Shown: in pieces, positions 1 through 7,160 of the stretch
How positions within the stretch are numbered: the first letter of the stretch is position 1
Layout of the letters: each line of letters begins with the position of its first letter
Source: Acidobacteriaceae bacterium
GTDB lineage: Bacteria > Acidobacteriota > Terriglobia > Terriglobales > Acidobacteriaceae
Direction: 5' to 3'
Assembly (NCBI GenBank): GCA_030040395.1
Contig: JASHTU010000527.1
Span: forward strand, 1 to 9,523
DNA: 9,523 nucleotides
Position numbers and translations under genes: made by a program
The notes under the pieces: model-generated
Seen by the model: only the letters and a program-made list of their open reading frames with translations
The model's database searches: none
What the model was told of the DNA's origin: nothing

Positions 1-355
1 CGCCTTCCAAACGAAGGGAACGCCTCGGCGCATCCCCGGTCAGATCGACTTGCCGCAATGCCGCCTCACCGTTTCTGTTGGAAACTATCTCTGCAGAAAA
101 ATCTCTGGATTCTCGTAAGACAATTAATTGGCGAACCCCCTCCCGCCCGTTACCGCCATCATGCGAAATGACCTCATCTTTGTCACGCGCGGTGGCAGTT
201 ACATCCGGGTTTTTCCGTTCGTCAACGCGATAGGAGTGCTCGGCTTTCCGTTGGAAAGCTCGGTGCGAAGCAGACTCATGCATTGAGAGGAAGGCAATCA
301 AGCCGGTTATTTGATTGGCAGACACAGCGTCATAAGTAGTGGCGCTAGGTGGCAC
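1..355 (-). CDS. possible hypothetical protein, partial (C-terminus beyond left edge)
   Basis: I do not recognise this product. On the minus strand one frame is free of stops from about 475 down to base 1 (about 158 codons). Within it a GTG at 353-355 has a GGAGG (complement of 365-369) nine bases upstream, which is why I chose this start; an in-frame ATG at 281-283 is the alternative but has no ribosome binding site. The 118 visible residues are rich in Asp, Glu and Arg in the second half (for example DKDEVISHDGG, then RDFSAEIVSN), with no hydrophobic segment or known motif, suggesting a soluble protein if real. Codon third positions are not clearly biased, and the surrounding sequence is otherwise gene-poor, so this could be a chance open frame or a decayed gene. 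Confidence 0.27.
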   Translation of the reverse strand, partial: MPPSATTYDAVSANQITGLIAFLSMHESASHRAFQRKAEHSYRVDERKNPDVTATARDKDEVISHDGGNGREGVRQLIVLRESRDFSAEIVSNRNGEAALRQVDLTGDAPRRSLRLEG

Positions 356-571
356 GTGCACAGTCCTCCATCCGGTGGTTTGCAGCAACAGATCATCAAC
401 CGGGAAAGGATGAGACAGCAGGACACCATGACTGGCGAGCCGACGCCCCAACAATGGAACAAAAAAGAATCGAGCTCAGCCACGCGTTCGAAGTCGAATC
501 GAGGCGAAAAACCCCCACGACGCATCGGCTGCGTTAGGTTCGCGGTTCAGGTTTGATGAAACTCTCAGAAA

Positions 572-592
572 TGCGAAAACTGACTTTTCGCA
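572..592. repeat. perfect 8-bp inverted repeat (hairpin)
   Basis: TGCGAAAA at 572-579 is followed, after the 5-base loop CTGAC, by its exact reverse complement TTTTCGCA at 585-592. There is no U-rich tract beyond it on the plus strand, so it is not a standard intrinsic terminator. Its role is unknown; in a gene-poor region it could be part of a small RNA, a protein-binding site or chance. Confidence 0.4.
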
Positions 593-1052
593 AACGAAGA
601 CATTTTTGGTGAAGGTGGTGAGGTTCCGTTTCTTGCAAAAACGCCCTGAATAGCTCGAAATGAGCCCAATGTCCGCTTGTAATTAGTCATTGCCTTCTTG
701 ATACTCCGCTAAGTTACACTCCGGAAGTCTGCCGTATTCGCAGCCTTCCATTTGGCCCTTTAGCATGATTTGTAACTTTGCCCTGCAATCCTTGTGCCGC
801 TCTAAGATTCCGGCCGGTATCGGTGGATAAGCCTTCATGGAATGTTTGCCTTATAGGCGAATTCAAGAGTTGCGCGACGGAGTTAGTCGTGCATCAAGGC
901 GTGTATTTTTTTCATCTGGGATGTATTTATTTCCTTCCTCGAGCCATTCGAAAAGAGCTCCATTTTTGCATTCCCCTTTAAGGCATCTCGAATGATGCTG
1001 CCCACTTACCCGCCAAGAACTCGCACTCCGCCTTTACGGCTGTCTATCAAAG

Positions 1053-1119
1053 CGAGTTGAATAACAGGAACGAAGGCCGCAGTAAGTTCCGGACAGGATT
1101 GCGGCGATATTTCAACTCG
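1053..1119. repeat. nested inverted repeat
   Basis: CGAGTTGAA (1053-1061) pairs with TTCAACTCG (1111-1119), a perfect 9-bp stem enclosing 49 bases. Inside it GCCGCA (1076-1081) pairs with TGCGGC (1100-1105). A competing inner pair, GGAAC (1067-1071) with GTTCC (1086-1090), is also possible. The arrangement can form an extended hairpin of about 67 bases. It lies in the gene-poor region about 80 bases left of the SRP-RNA-like element. No function can be assigned. Confidence 0.35.
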
Positions 1120-1200
1120 TCAAGCCATAAGATCGAAGTTAGAACGATATTTCTCGCAAACTGCAGGCATAATTCCCCGTTACGCCGATGATCCATCCTG

Positions 1201-1275
1201 CGAACTCTGCGGCGCTTTCTCCATGTGAGGATGGCCGGAAGGCAGCAGCCGCGTGGTCGGCGCTAATCGGTTCAC
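1201..1275 (+). ncRNA. SRP RNA-like hairpin (4.5S-type, divergent; ends approximate)
   Basis: The string GGAAGGCAGCAGCC at 1237-1250 matches the most conserved part of bacterial signal recognition particle RNA: the GGAA tetraloop and the 3' side of domain IV, where the Ffh M domain binds. The fold agrees. GCC (1234-1236) and GGC (1241-1243) close the tetraloop; a symmetric internal loop follows, with AGCA on the 3' side as in known SRP RNAs; CCATG (1221-1225) pairs with CGTGG (1252-1256), GGCGCT (1211-1216) with GGCGCT (1259-1264, terminal wobbles), and GAAC (1202-1205) with GTTC (1270-1273). The odd part is the 5' side of the loop. The family usually has a CAGG-like strand directly before the closing stem, whereas here it is GAUG, preceded by GTGAG. 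The outer helix is weak and the ends are uncertain. It may be a divergent functional RNA, a decayed copy, or a coincidental motif. Confidence 0.48.
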
Positions 1276-1311
1276 CAGCCTGCGCTGCGCCCTCCTGCGT
1301 CGAAGGCCGAA

Positions 1312-3225
1312 TCAGGGGATATTTACCGTGTACGTGTTAGAAGGCGCGCTCGCATTTCCCGAAGCGTCGACGCTCTCTACGTAGTATGTGTAGGAGGCGC
1401 CGCTCACCACGGTGCTGTCGGTGTAAGCAGTCAAAACATCGACCGCGGAATTCAGCAGTTGGTACGATGAATTTCCGCTGTTTGCCCGATAGATCTCATA
1501 GCCGACTACCGGGTCGGAAGAGTTGGTCGGCGCGTTCCAGGTCAGTTGGACTTCGTACGATGCGGCTTCACCTGTGCCGCTGAGACTAACCACGGCTATT
1601 GGGTTGGTTAAGGAGTCGCTGATAATGGTCAATTGACCGGAGGCCGCGCCCGCGGTAGTAGGATCGAACTCGATCTCCAACGTCGCATTCTGGTTGAGAT
1701 TCAAGGTGAGCGGGAAGCTCGCCCCCGACATCGAGAAGCCAGTCCCGGTGACGGTCGCTGCGCTGACGGTCACAGAGGCCGTGCCCGACGAGGTCAACGT
1801 CACCGATTGCGTTGCCGGCGTGTTCACCACCACGTCGCCGAAACTCAGGCTGGACGCGCTCAGGCTGAGCGTCGGCGCGACGGCGCTCAATTGCAGCGCA
1901 AAGGTCTCGGTCCCGCCGCCCGCGCTCGCCGTCAGGGTCGCGGTCTCGGCGGAAGTCACCGCCGCCACCGTGGCTGTGAACGCGACGTTGGTCGAGCCGG
2001 CCGGCACAATCACTGAGGCCGGCACAGTGACGGCGGCATTGTTGCTGGCCAGGCTTACCGCTAGTCCGCCCGCGCCCGCCGCCGCGGTCAGCGTCACCGT
2101 GCACGCATCGCTCCCCGCACCCGTTATCGACCCTTTCGTGCACGACAGTCCGCTCAGCGTCCCGGGCGCCGCTTCTCCCGTGCCGCTCAGGCCGATAGTT
2201 GCTGTTCCCCCGCCTGCGGCGTTGCTGGTCAAGGTGATCGTTCCGGTCGCTGCGCCGGCCGCCGCCGGATCGAACTTTACGCTCAACGTCGCCGTCTGGC
2301 CGGGGTTCAGGGTCAGCGGGAAGGTCGCTCCCGACACCGAGAAGCCAGTTCCGGTGACGGTCGCTGCGCTGACGGTCACAGAGGCCGTGCCCGACGAGGT
2401 CAGCGTCACCGATTGCGTCGCCGACGAGTTCAAGGTCACATCGCCGAAGGTCAGGCTGGACGCGCTCAGGCTGAGCGTCGGGACCATGGCGCTCAATTGC
2501 AGCGCAAAGGTCTCGGTCCCGCCGCCCGCGCTCGCCATCAGGGTCGCGGTCTCGGCCGAAGTCACCGCCGCCACCGTGGCCGTGAACGCGACGCTGGTCG
2601 AGCCGGCCGGCACAGTGACCGAGGCCGGCACGGTGACCGCGGTATTGTTGCTGGCCAGGCTCACCGTCAGTCCGCCCGCGCCCGCCGCCGCCAGGGTCAC
2701 CGTGCATGCGTCGCTCCCCGCGCCCGTCATCGACCCTTTGGCGCACGACAATCCGCTCAGCGTCGGACCGGTCGTCGGTGACATCGATCCCTCCGGCACG
2801 CCCGAACCGCTCAGGTCAATCACGGTGGGATTGTTCGAGGAGTTGCTGGTAATTGTCAGTTGACCGGCCATGCTTCCGGCGGCAGTGGGATTGAACTGCA
2901 CAGTGAAACTATAGTTGCCGCCTGCGGCTATCGTTACCGGCAAGTTCGTCTGGCCGGCAATAGAAAAGAATTGCCCGCTAACCGTGAGTTGAGAAATCTG
3001 GATTGCAGCGGATCCGCTGTTCAGCAGAGAGATCTTCGCGCTCGCCGCTTGGCCCTCATTTACGTTGCCGAAGTCCACGGAGCTGGGAGACACTTCAAGC
3101 GTCCTCCCCGTGGCTACGCTGGCTGAATTCACCTTGAATCCAGCTCCACCGCAACCTGAGAGAATTACAGCTAGGCCGCAGAACCACCCCATCACGATTA
3201 AAGCAGCGCACCTGCGGCGAATCAT
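1312..3225 (-). CDS. surface lipoprotein with choice-of-anchor-D/Ig-like repeats and C-terminal fibronectin III domain
   Basis: This is a 637-residue exported lipoprotein of unknown specific role, probably displayed on the cell surface and involved in adhesion or binding. The chosen start gives MIRRRCAALIV... with a hydrophobic stretch and the lipobox LSGC (Cys25), a lipoprotein signal peptide. An ATG 40 codons upstream (3345) would bury this signal behind a charged leader and is less likely. Domains in order: ASH/HYDIN-like (choice-of-anchor D) about 43-143, with the usual VDFGNV and FNPTAAG motifs; Ig-like about 155-246; ASH-like 250-351; Ig-like 357-448; ASH-like 451-553; fibronectin III 556-637 (VGYEIYR, YTYYVESVDASGN). 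The Ig+ASH pair occurs twice, about 90% identical in the Ig part. The neighbour upstream is divergently transcribed. No Shine-Dalgarno sequence is obvious at 3225. Such proteins are abundant in Acidobacteriota; the function of this one cannot be read from sequence. Confidence 0.9.
   Translation of the reverse strand: MIRRRCAALIVMGWFCGLAVILSGCGGAGFKVNSASVATGRTLEVSPSSVDFGNVNEGQAASAKISLLNSGSAAIQISQLTVSGQFFSIAGQTNLPVTIAAGGNYSFTVQFNPTAAGSMAGQLTITSNSSNNPTVIDLSGSGVPEGSMSPTTGPTLSGLSCAKGSMTGAGSDACTVTLAAAGAGGLTVSLASNNTAVTVPASVTVPAGSTSVAFTATVAAVTSAETATLMASAGGGTETFALQLSAMVPTLSLSASSLTFGDVTLNSSATQSVTLTSSGTASVTVSAATVTGTGFSVSGATFPLTLNPGQTATLSVKFDPAAAGAATGTITLTSNAAGGGTATIGLSGTGEAAPGTLSGLSCTKGSITGAGSDACTVTLTAAAGAGGLAVSLASNNAAVTVPASVIVPAGSTNVAFTATVAAVTSAETATLTASAGGGTETFALQLSAVAPTLSLSASSLSFGDVVVNTPATQSVTLTSSGTASVTVSAATVTGTGFSMSGASFPLTLNLNQNATLEIEFDPTTAGAASGQLTIISDSLTNPIAVVSLSGTGEAASYEVQLTWNAPTNSSDPVVGYEIYRANSGNSSYQLLNSAVDVLTAYTDSTVVSGASYTYYVESVDASGNASAPSNTYTVNIP
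1567..2763 (-). repeat. tandem duplication inside the lipoprotein gene (two units of about 600 bp)
   Basis: Copy one (2173-2763) and copy two (1567-2160) each encode one Ig-like plus one ASH-like domain. The period is 606 bases over most of the length and 603 near 2128/2731, because one codon was gained or lost in an alanine run. Matching landmarks are CAGGCTGAGC at 1861 and 2467, and GAAGCC at 1735 and 2341. Nucleotide similarity is very high between about 1725-2160 and 2331-2763 and falls off in the last ASH domain, which suggests a recent duplication or gene conversion of part of the unit. Confidence 0.9.
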
Positions 3226-3380
3226 CGTGAAATGGATCGAAAGACGCGCCCGGCGTTCCTTCTCTCGAGCGGGATCCTCAAATGAATCTGCGTTACAAAT
3301 TTTAACTTCGCGGCCCGGAAAAACATGGACACGCTTTTGAAGCATCTCCCGTACCTCAACAAGTGTTCAGGCAACGGATT

Positions 3381-3396
3381 TTGCAAAGTGTTGCAA
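3381..3396. promoter_or_regulatory. perfect 16-bp palindrome, possible operator
   Basis: TTGCAA-AGTG-TTGCAA is two copies of the palindrome TTGCAA four bases apart, so the whole 16 bp reads with dyad symmetry. Size and half-site length fit a dimeric regulator such as a MarR- or TetR-type protein. It lies about 155 bases upstream of the lipoprotein start (minus) and 467 bases upstream of the serine hydrolase start, so the lipoprotein gene is the more plausible target. The regulator is not in the window, and function is inferred from symmetry alone. Confidence 0.33.
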
Positions 3397-3420
3397 TCTG
3401 CTTATCGGAATCGTTCGGAA

Positions 3421-3469
3421 GAATATTAATGCATCCGCGCGCGAGCGCGAGGTAACTTTGGTAATATTC
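3421..3469. repeat. nested inverted repeat in the divergent intergenic region
   Basis: GAATATTA (3421-3428) and TAATATTC (3462-3469) are exact reverse complements. Between them CGCGC (3436-3440) and GCGCG (3445-3449) form a second stem around a GCGA tetraloop of the stable GNRA type. An AT-rich outer stem around a GC-rich inner hairpin could be a cruciform, a regulatory site or a small RNA structure. No T-tract follows, so a terminator is unlikely. Confidence 0.4.
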
Positions 3470-3862
3470 GTATAAATTTAACATTATTAAGCATCTAGAT
3501 GGTTGTTAGCCGAAAGCGCTCGAAGCAATCTGGACACTAGAGAATACAGATAATTGTGGAAATCAGTAACCTTATAAATGTTACGACCTGTCGCCGCCAG
3601 CCGCACTTGTTCATTCAACGCCACCTGCGCATGCCAAATCGCGGCGTCATCGGGCTGAACTTCATTCCCGCCGGACCCCTTAGAATCGGATCAGGAAAAC
3701 ATCAAGGAAGCAATCCGCGCTTTCTGCCATGCATCCCACCCGGGTTCCGCTGGACGCGTGAACCGGCGCATGCTGGGGTACAGAGCCGTAACGCGTTGCC
3801 AAGGCCCTGTGCGCCGCAGATCAAGCGGCTTGCATCGACGCCGGCAAGGAGCAAAACATTCG

Positions 3863-5281
3863 ATGAGTCGGCCTGAGAAGCTCTTTCGCTGCATATTGCT
3901 TTCTATTGTTCTCCTATCCGCCGCCATCGCTCCCGCTCAAAGCGTGGATACCATCGCGCCCAGCCTGCGCGATCGCATTGACCGCATCGCCACGCAAATA
4001 CTCGAGCAAACTGGCGTTCCCTCCGCCTCCATCGCCGTCGTTCAGCACGGGCAGCTTGTCTACACCCAGGCTTACGGAGAGGCGCGCTTGGCGGCCGGCG
4101 CGGCTCCCGCCATGCCCGCAACGCCCCAGATGCGCTACTCCATCGGCTCCATCTCCAAGCAATTCACCGCGGCGGCGATCCTGATGCTCCAACAGCAGGG
4201 CAAGCTCTCACTCGACGATCCGGTCGGCAAATACGTTTCCGGCCTCACCCGCGGTAATGAGGTCACCATTCGCGAAATCCTGTCCCACACCTCCGGCTAC
4301 CAGGATTATTGGCCCGAGGATTATGTAATGACGCCCATGCTCCAGCCCATCACGTCCCAGCACATCCTCGATGTCTGGGGTAAAAAGCCGCTCGACTTCG
4401 ATCCCGGCGCCCAATGGCAATACTCAAATACCAATTACGTTATCGCCGGCGCCGTTGTTGAAAAAATCACCGGCGAGTCCCTCTTTCAATTCCTTACCGA
4501 GCATATCTTCAGACCGCTGGCCATGAAGTCTGTCTGGAACTCGGATGCGGACCAGCTCACCATGGCCGACCCGACGGGCTATTATCGGCAGGCGTTGGGT
4601 CCGCTGCGCCCGGCGCCCAAGGAGGGCCGCGGCTGGATGTTCGCGGCCGGCGAGCTGGCCATGACGCCCCACGATCTCGCCCTCTGGGACCAGAGCCTCA
4701 TCGCCGGTTCGCTGCTCGCGCCCGAGAGCTACAAAGAAATGTTCACCGAGGTCAAGCTTAAAGACGGCAAAGGCGCGCAGTACGGACTCGGCGTCGAGGT
4801 GCGCCAGCGTGACGGCCATCTATCTATCGAGCACTCGGGCGAAGTCTCGGGCTTCGTCTCCGACAATGAGATCCTCATCGACTCGGGCGCCGCCGTCGCC
4901 GTCACCACCAACCAGGACGCAGTCGGCGCCGCGGGCGACATCGCACGATTGGCCGCACCGCTCGTCGCCGGCTACCCGCTCGCTCCGGCCGAGCAGCAGG
5001 CGCTCGAAATCTATCGTGGCCTGCAGCAGGGACGCATCGACCGTTCCTTGCTCGCGCCCAACCTGAACGACTACTTCACGCCTCAGGCTATTGCGGATTA
5101 TCAGTTCAGCCTGGCGCCGCTCGGCGAACCGCTCAGCTTGCGGCAAACCGGCGAAGAACTGCGCGGCGGCATGACCTTTCGTTCCTTCACTATCACCTAT
5201 CCCAATCGCCGTCTCGAACTCACCACCTACACCTATCCCGACGGCAAGCTGGAGCAGTACCTGATCGCGCCCATGGAGTGA
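3863..5281 (+). CDS. exported serine hydrolase, class C beta-lactamase/penicillin-binding-protein-like family
   Basis: This is a 472-residue secreted enzyme of the AmpC/PBP4*/EstB-like serine hydrolase superfamily; the substrate cannot be told from sequence (peptidoglycan peptides, D-amino acid peptides or esters are possible). The start ATG at 3863 is preceded by AAGGAG (3846-3851) 11 bases upstream and opens a signal peptide (hydrophobic core about residues 8-22, cleavage likely after APA near residue 25). An in-frame ATG further upstream at 3758 would put an Arg-rich leader before the signal and is unlikely. Catalytic motifs are all present: SISK (Ser96 nucleophile, Lys99), YSN (187-189) and HSG (324-326), the third motif often HxG instead of KTG in this family. 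After the catalytic domain (about 35-370) is a C-terminal extension of about 95 residues of unknown role. The gene stands alone, divergent from the lipoprotein and 136 bases before ffh. Confidence 0.93.
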   Translation: MSRPEKLFRCILLSIVLLSAAIAPAQSVDTIAPSLRDRIDRIATQILEQTGVPSASIAVVQHGQLVYTQAYGEARLAAGAAPAMPATPQMRYSIGSISKQFTAAAILMLQQQGKLSLDDPVGKYVSGLTRGNEVTIREILSHTSGYQDYWPEDYVMTPMLQPITSQHILDVWGKKPLDFDPGAQWQYSNTNYVIAGAVVEKITGESLFQFLTEHIFRPLAMKSVWNSDADQLTMADPTGYYRQALGPLRPAPKEGRGWMFAAGELAMTPHDLALWDQSLIAGSLLAPESYKEMFTEVKLKDGKGAQYGLGVEVRQRDGHLSIEHSGEVSGFVSDNEILIDSGAAVAVTTNQDAVGAAGDIARLAAPLVAGYPLAPAEQQALEIYRGLQQGRIDRSLLAPNLNDYFTPQAIADYQFSLAPLGEPLSLRQTGEELRGGMTFRSFTITYPNRRLELTTYTYPDGKLEQYLIAPME

Positions 5282-5417
5282 GCGCGCCTTTTCGAATTTC
5301 GGCTCTTCACCGTGCGGGACTGATCTTTTCCCCTTCTTCTGAAGAGGTCTTCCGCTCTAAGGGCGAAGCGCGCCAGCTCCACGTTCACTCGACTTTCGAT
5401 ACACTTGAACTTGACCT

Positions 5418-6812
5418 ATGTTTGAGAGCCTCACCGACAAACTCCAGCGCGTCTTCAAGACCCTCCGCGGCGAAGGCACGCTTACTGAAGAAAACATTGC
5501 CGAAGCCCTGCGCGCCATTCGCGTAGCCCTGCTCGAAGCCGACGTTAACCTGAACGTGGTCCGCGAGCTCGTGGAGCACATCCGCGCTAAAGCTTTGGGA
5601 ACCGAAGTGCTCACCGCGCTCTCGCCCTCAGAGCAGGTCATCAAAATCGTGCGCGACGAGCTCATCGCCCTCCTCGGCAAAGACACCGCGCGCTTCAAGT
5701 TCGCCTCGCAGCCGCCCACCGTCATCCTCATGGCCGGCCTGCAAGGCTCCGGCAAGACTACCACTTCCGGCAAGCTCGCCGCCTGGCTCAAGAAGGGCGG
5801 CCATCGCCCCATTCTGGTTTCGGTCGATGTCTACCGCCCTGCCGCCCGCGAGCAGCTCAAGGTGGTCGCAAAGCAAGTTGAATCGAAAATTTATGAAGGC
5901 GATCTCAAGGGCGAACCCGCCGGTCCCGCGCTGGTCGAGCGCCTTGCCGCCGAAGCCCGCCGCGAGGCTCGCAACTTTGGTTACGACACGCTCATCGTCG
6001 ATACCGCCGGCCGTCTGCACGTGGACGAAGACCTGATGAAGGAGATGGAGCAACTCAAAAAGCTGCTCAACCCCCAGGAGATTCTCTTCGTCGCCGACGC
6101 CATGACCGGCCAGGACGCCGTCAACTCCGCGCAGGAATTTCACACCCGCCTTGGCCTGACCGGCGTGGTGCTCACCAAGATGGACGGAGACGCCCGCGGC
6201 GGCGCGGCGCTCTCCATCCGCCACGTCACTGGCCAGCCCATCAAGTTCATCGGCGTGGGCGAAAAGCCCGACGCCTTCGAGCCCTTTCATCCCGACCGCA
6301 TCGTCGGCCGCATCCTGGGCATGGGCGACATGCTCTCCCTCATCGAAAAGGCCGAGGAGAAGCTTGATCGCAAGAAGAGCGAGGAACTGGCCAAGAAAGC
6401 TCTGCTTGGCGACGCCTTCACGCTCGAAGATTTCCGCGACCAGTTGAAGCAGATCAAAAAACTGGGCTCTATGGAATCGATCCTGAAGATGCTGCCCTCC
6501 GTCGGACCTTTCGCCGGCCTCCAGCAGGCCCGCCAGCAGATCGACGAAAAGCAGTTCACGCGCCTTGAAGCCATCATCAATTCCATGACCCCCAAAGAGC
6601 GCCGCAATCACGAAATCATTTCCGGCTCGCGGCGCAAGCGCATTGCCGTCGGTAGCGGCACAACGGTCCAGGACGTAAACCAGCTCCTCCGCCAGTACGC
6701 GCAGATGAGCAAGATCTTCAAGCAAATGGGCCGCGGCGGCCTGGCCAAACAAATGATGCGCGGCGGCCTCAGCGGCATGGGCATGGGCGGACGGCAAAAG
6801 TTCGGCCGTTGA
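5418..6812 (+). CDS. ffh: signal recognition particle protein (SRP54 homologue, GTPase)
   Basis: Ffh is the protein part of the bacterial SRP. It binds signal sequences on ribosomes and, with SRP RNA and the receptor FtsY, delivers inner-membrane proteins to the translocon. The 464-residue product is full length. The N domain (about 1-88) begins MFESLTDKLQRVF. The G domain carries the P-loop GLQGSGKTT (107-115), DTAGR (195-199) and TKMDGD (253-258). The M domain (about 325-440) includes the RNA-binding stretch SGSRRKRIAVGSG (402-414) and a Met/Gly-rich tail typical of the signal-sequence groove. The only suitable start is ATG 5418; no clear Shine-Dalgarno sequence is visible before it. The gene is 136 bases after the serine hydrolase, probably with its own promoter. 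In many bacteria rpsP, rimM, trmD and rplS follow ffh; here they do not. Confidence 0.98.
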   Translation: MFESLTDKLQRVFKTLRGEGTLTEENIAEALRAIRVALLEADVNLNVVRELVEHIRAKALGTEVLTALSPSEQVIKIVRDELIALLGKDTARFKFASQPPTVILMAGLQGSGKTTTSGKLAAWLKKGGHRPILVSVDVYRPAAREQLKVVAKQVESKIYEGDLKGEPAGPALVERLAAEARREARNFGYDTLIVDTAGRLHVDEDLMKEMEQLKKLLNPQEILFVADAMTGQDAVNSAQEFHTRLGLTGVVLTKMDGDARGGAALSIRHVTGQPIKFIGVGEKPDAFEPFHPDRIVGRILGMGDMLSLIEKAEEKLDRKKSEELAKKALLGDAFTLEDFRDQLKQIKKLGSMESILKMLPSVGPFAGLQQARQQIDEKQFTRLEAIINSMTPKERRNHEIISGSRRKRIAVGSGTTVQDVNQLLRQYAQMSKIFKQMGRGGLAKQMMRGGLSGMGMGGRQKFGR

Positions 6813-7160
6813 GAATGTCTGACCGCCAGTAACGAGCGATGGTTCGCGCCGCGGGCAACAGCATCGGCGCGGATGAAGCGCGCGCAAGAATAACCGGGGG
6901 ACTCTGCGCGCATTAAACTCACAAGGGAAGAATCTGAAATCCCGAAATAACAGATTGAACTCACACGTGACGCAAACTCCCTAAATGGAAGCTCCTCCTG
7001 AACAATCAAGAAGCAGGCAAGGCGTCAGCAGGCGTACATTCAACCATCTGCTGCCCGGTTTGTGCAGGATTTCACTCGAGAAGTGCTAACGACTCCACGA
7101 TGCCTACTGAGCTGCTATGCGGGTTACGGCAACCAACTCAGGCCCGGATTTCTAATTGAT
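6813..7160. other. intergenic region between convergent ffh and dehydrogenase genes
   Basis: Two genes converge on this 348-base gap, so it should hold their transcription ends. GC-rich hairpins lie close behind ffh (listed separately). I see no rpsP or other small ribosomal gene, and no supported small open frame; the remaining sequence (about 6915-7160) has no clear structure. Confidence 0.6.
6842..6911 (+). terminator. two GC-rich hairpins downstream of ffh, possible transcript end
   Basis: The first stem pairs 6842-6851 with 6865-6874 (CGCGCCG with CGGCGCG, extended by three pairs, two of them wobble) around a 13-base loop, 29 bases after the ffh stop. The second pairs GCGCGCA (6880-6886) with TGCGCGC (6905-6911) around 18 bases. 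Neither is followed by a run of T, so they are not classical intrinsic terminators; they could protect the 3' end or help Rho-dependent ending. Confidence 0.35.

Larger units (their letters stand above)
356..1200. other. gene-poor stretch without a recognisable gene
   Basis: Apart from the weak open frame at its left, I see no supported coding region here on either strand. Short open frames (for example around 311-556 and 778-981 on plus) have no ribosome binding site, no recognisable motif and biased, unprotein-like composition. Base composition is lower in GC than in the genes to the right. The stretch does contain a perfect 8-bp hairpin (572-592) and a nested inverted repeat (1053-1119), listed separately, and leads into the SRP-RNA-like hairpin at about 1201. 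Confidence 0.6.
3226..3862. other. divergent intergenic region between lipoprotein and serine hydrolase genes
   Basis: This 637-base region lies between two genes pointing away from each other and should hold both promoters, but I cannot name a convincing -35/-10 pair for either. The part at 3360-3580 is AT-rich and holds the palindrome at 3381-3396 and the inverted repeat at 3421-3469. The part at 3226-3345 could extend the lipoprotein reading frame upstream. Open frames at 3556-3876 (plus) and about 3484-3700 (minus) lack start signals and recognisable motifs. Confidence 0.6.

Noticed and set aside
2..118. Plus-strand frame ending in SVGNYLCRKI, faintly like the active-site segment of pyroglutamyl peptidase (SAGxYLCN)
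   Set aside because: Only a few residues agree, the conserved Ala and Asn are replaced, and the rest of the frame does not match the family.
1586..2746. 386-codon open frame on the minus strand in another phase of the lipoprotein gene
   Set aside because: Composition is Arg/Gly/Asp low-complexity, as expected from a shifted frame of GC-rich repeats; the real frame has a signal peptide and known domains.
1694..2863. 389-codon open frame on the plus strand, opposite the lipoprotein
   Set aside because: It lies entirely antisense to the repeat region, repeats the same Val/Ala/Pro-rich blocks, has no ribosome binding site and no family resemblance. It is a by-product of GC-rich codons in the real gene.
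3225..3345. Upstream ATG at 3345 as the lipoprotein start
   Set aside because: It would add 40 charged residues before a clear lipoprotein signal peptide and lipobox; the internal start at 3225 is more consistent with export.
3554..3578. TTGTGG / TATAAA as a promoter for the serine hydrolase
   Set aside because: The spacer is only 13 bases, outside the 16-19 bases needed for a sigma-70-type promoter.
3484..3700. Minus-strand open frame with protein-like text (contains VALNEQVRLAATGR) ending near 3484
   Set aside because: About 70 codons without ATG or ribosome binding site and without a recognisable family. It could be a relic, but there is not enough to call a gene.
5628..6887. 419-codon open frame antisense to ffh
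   Set aside because: Leu/Ala/Gly/His-rich shadow of a strongly conserved gene on the other strand.
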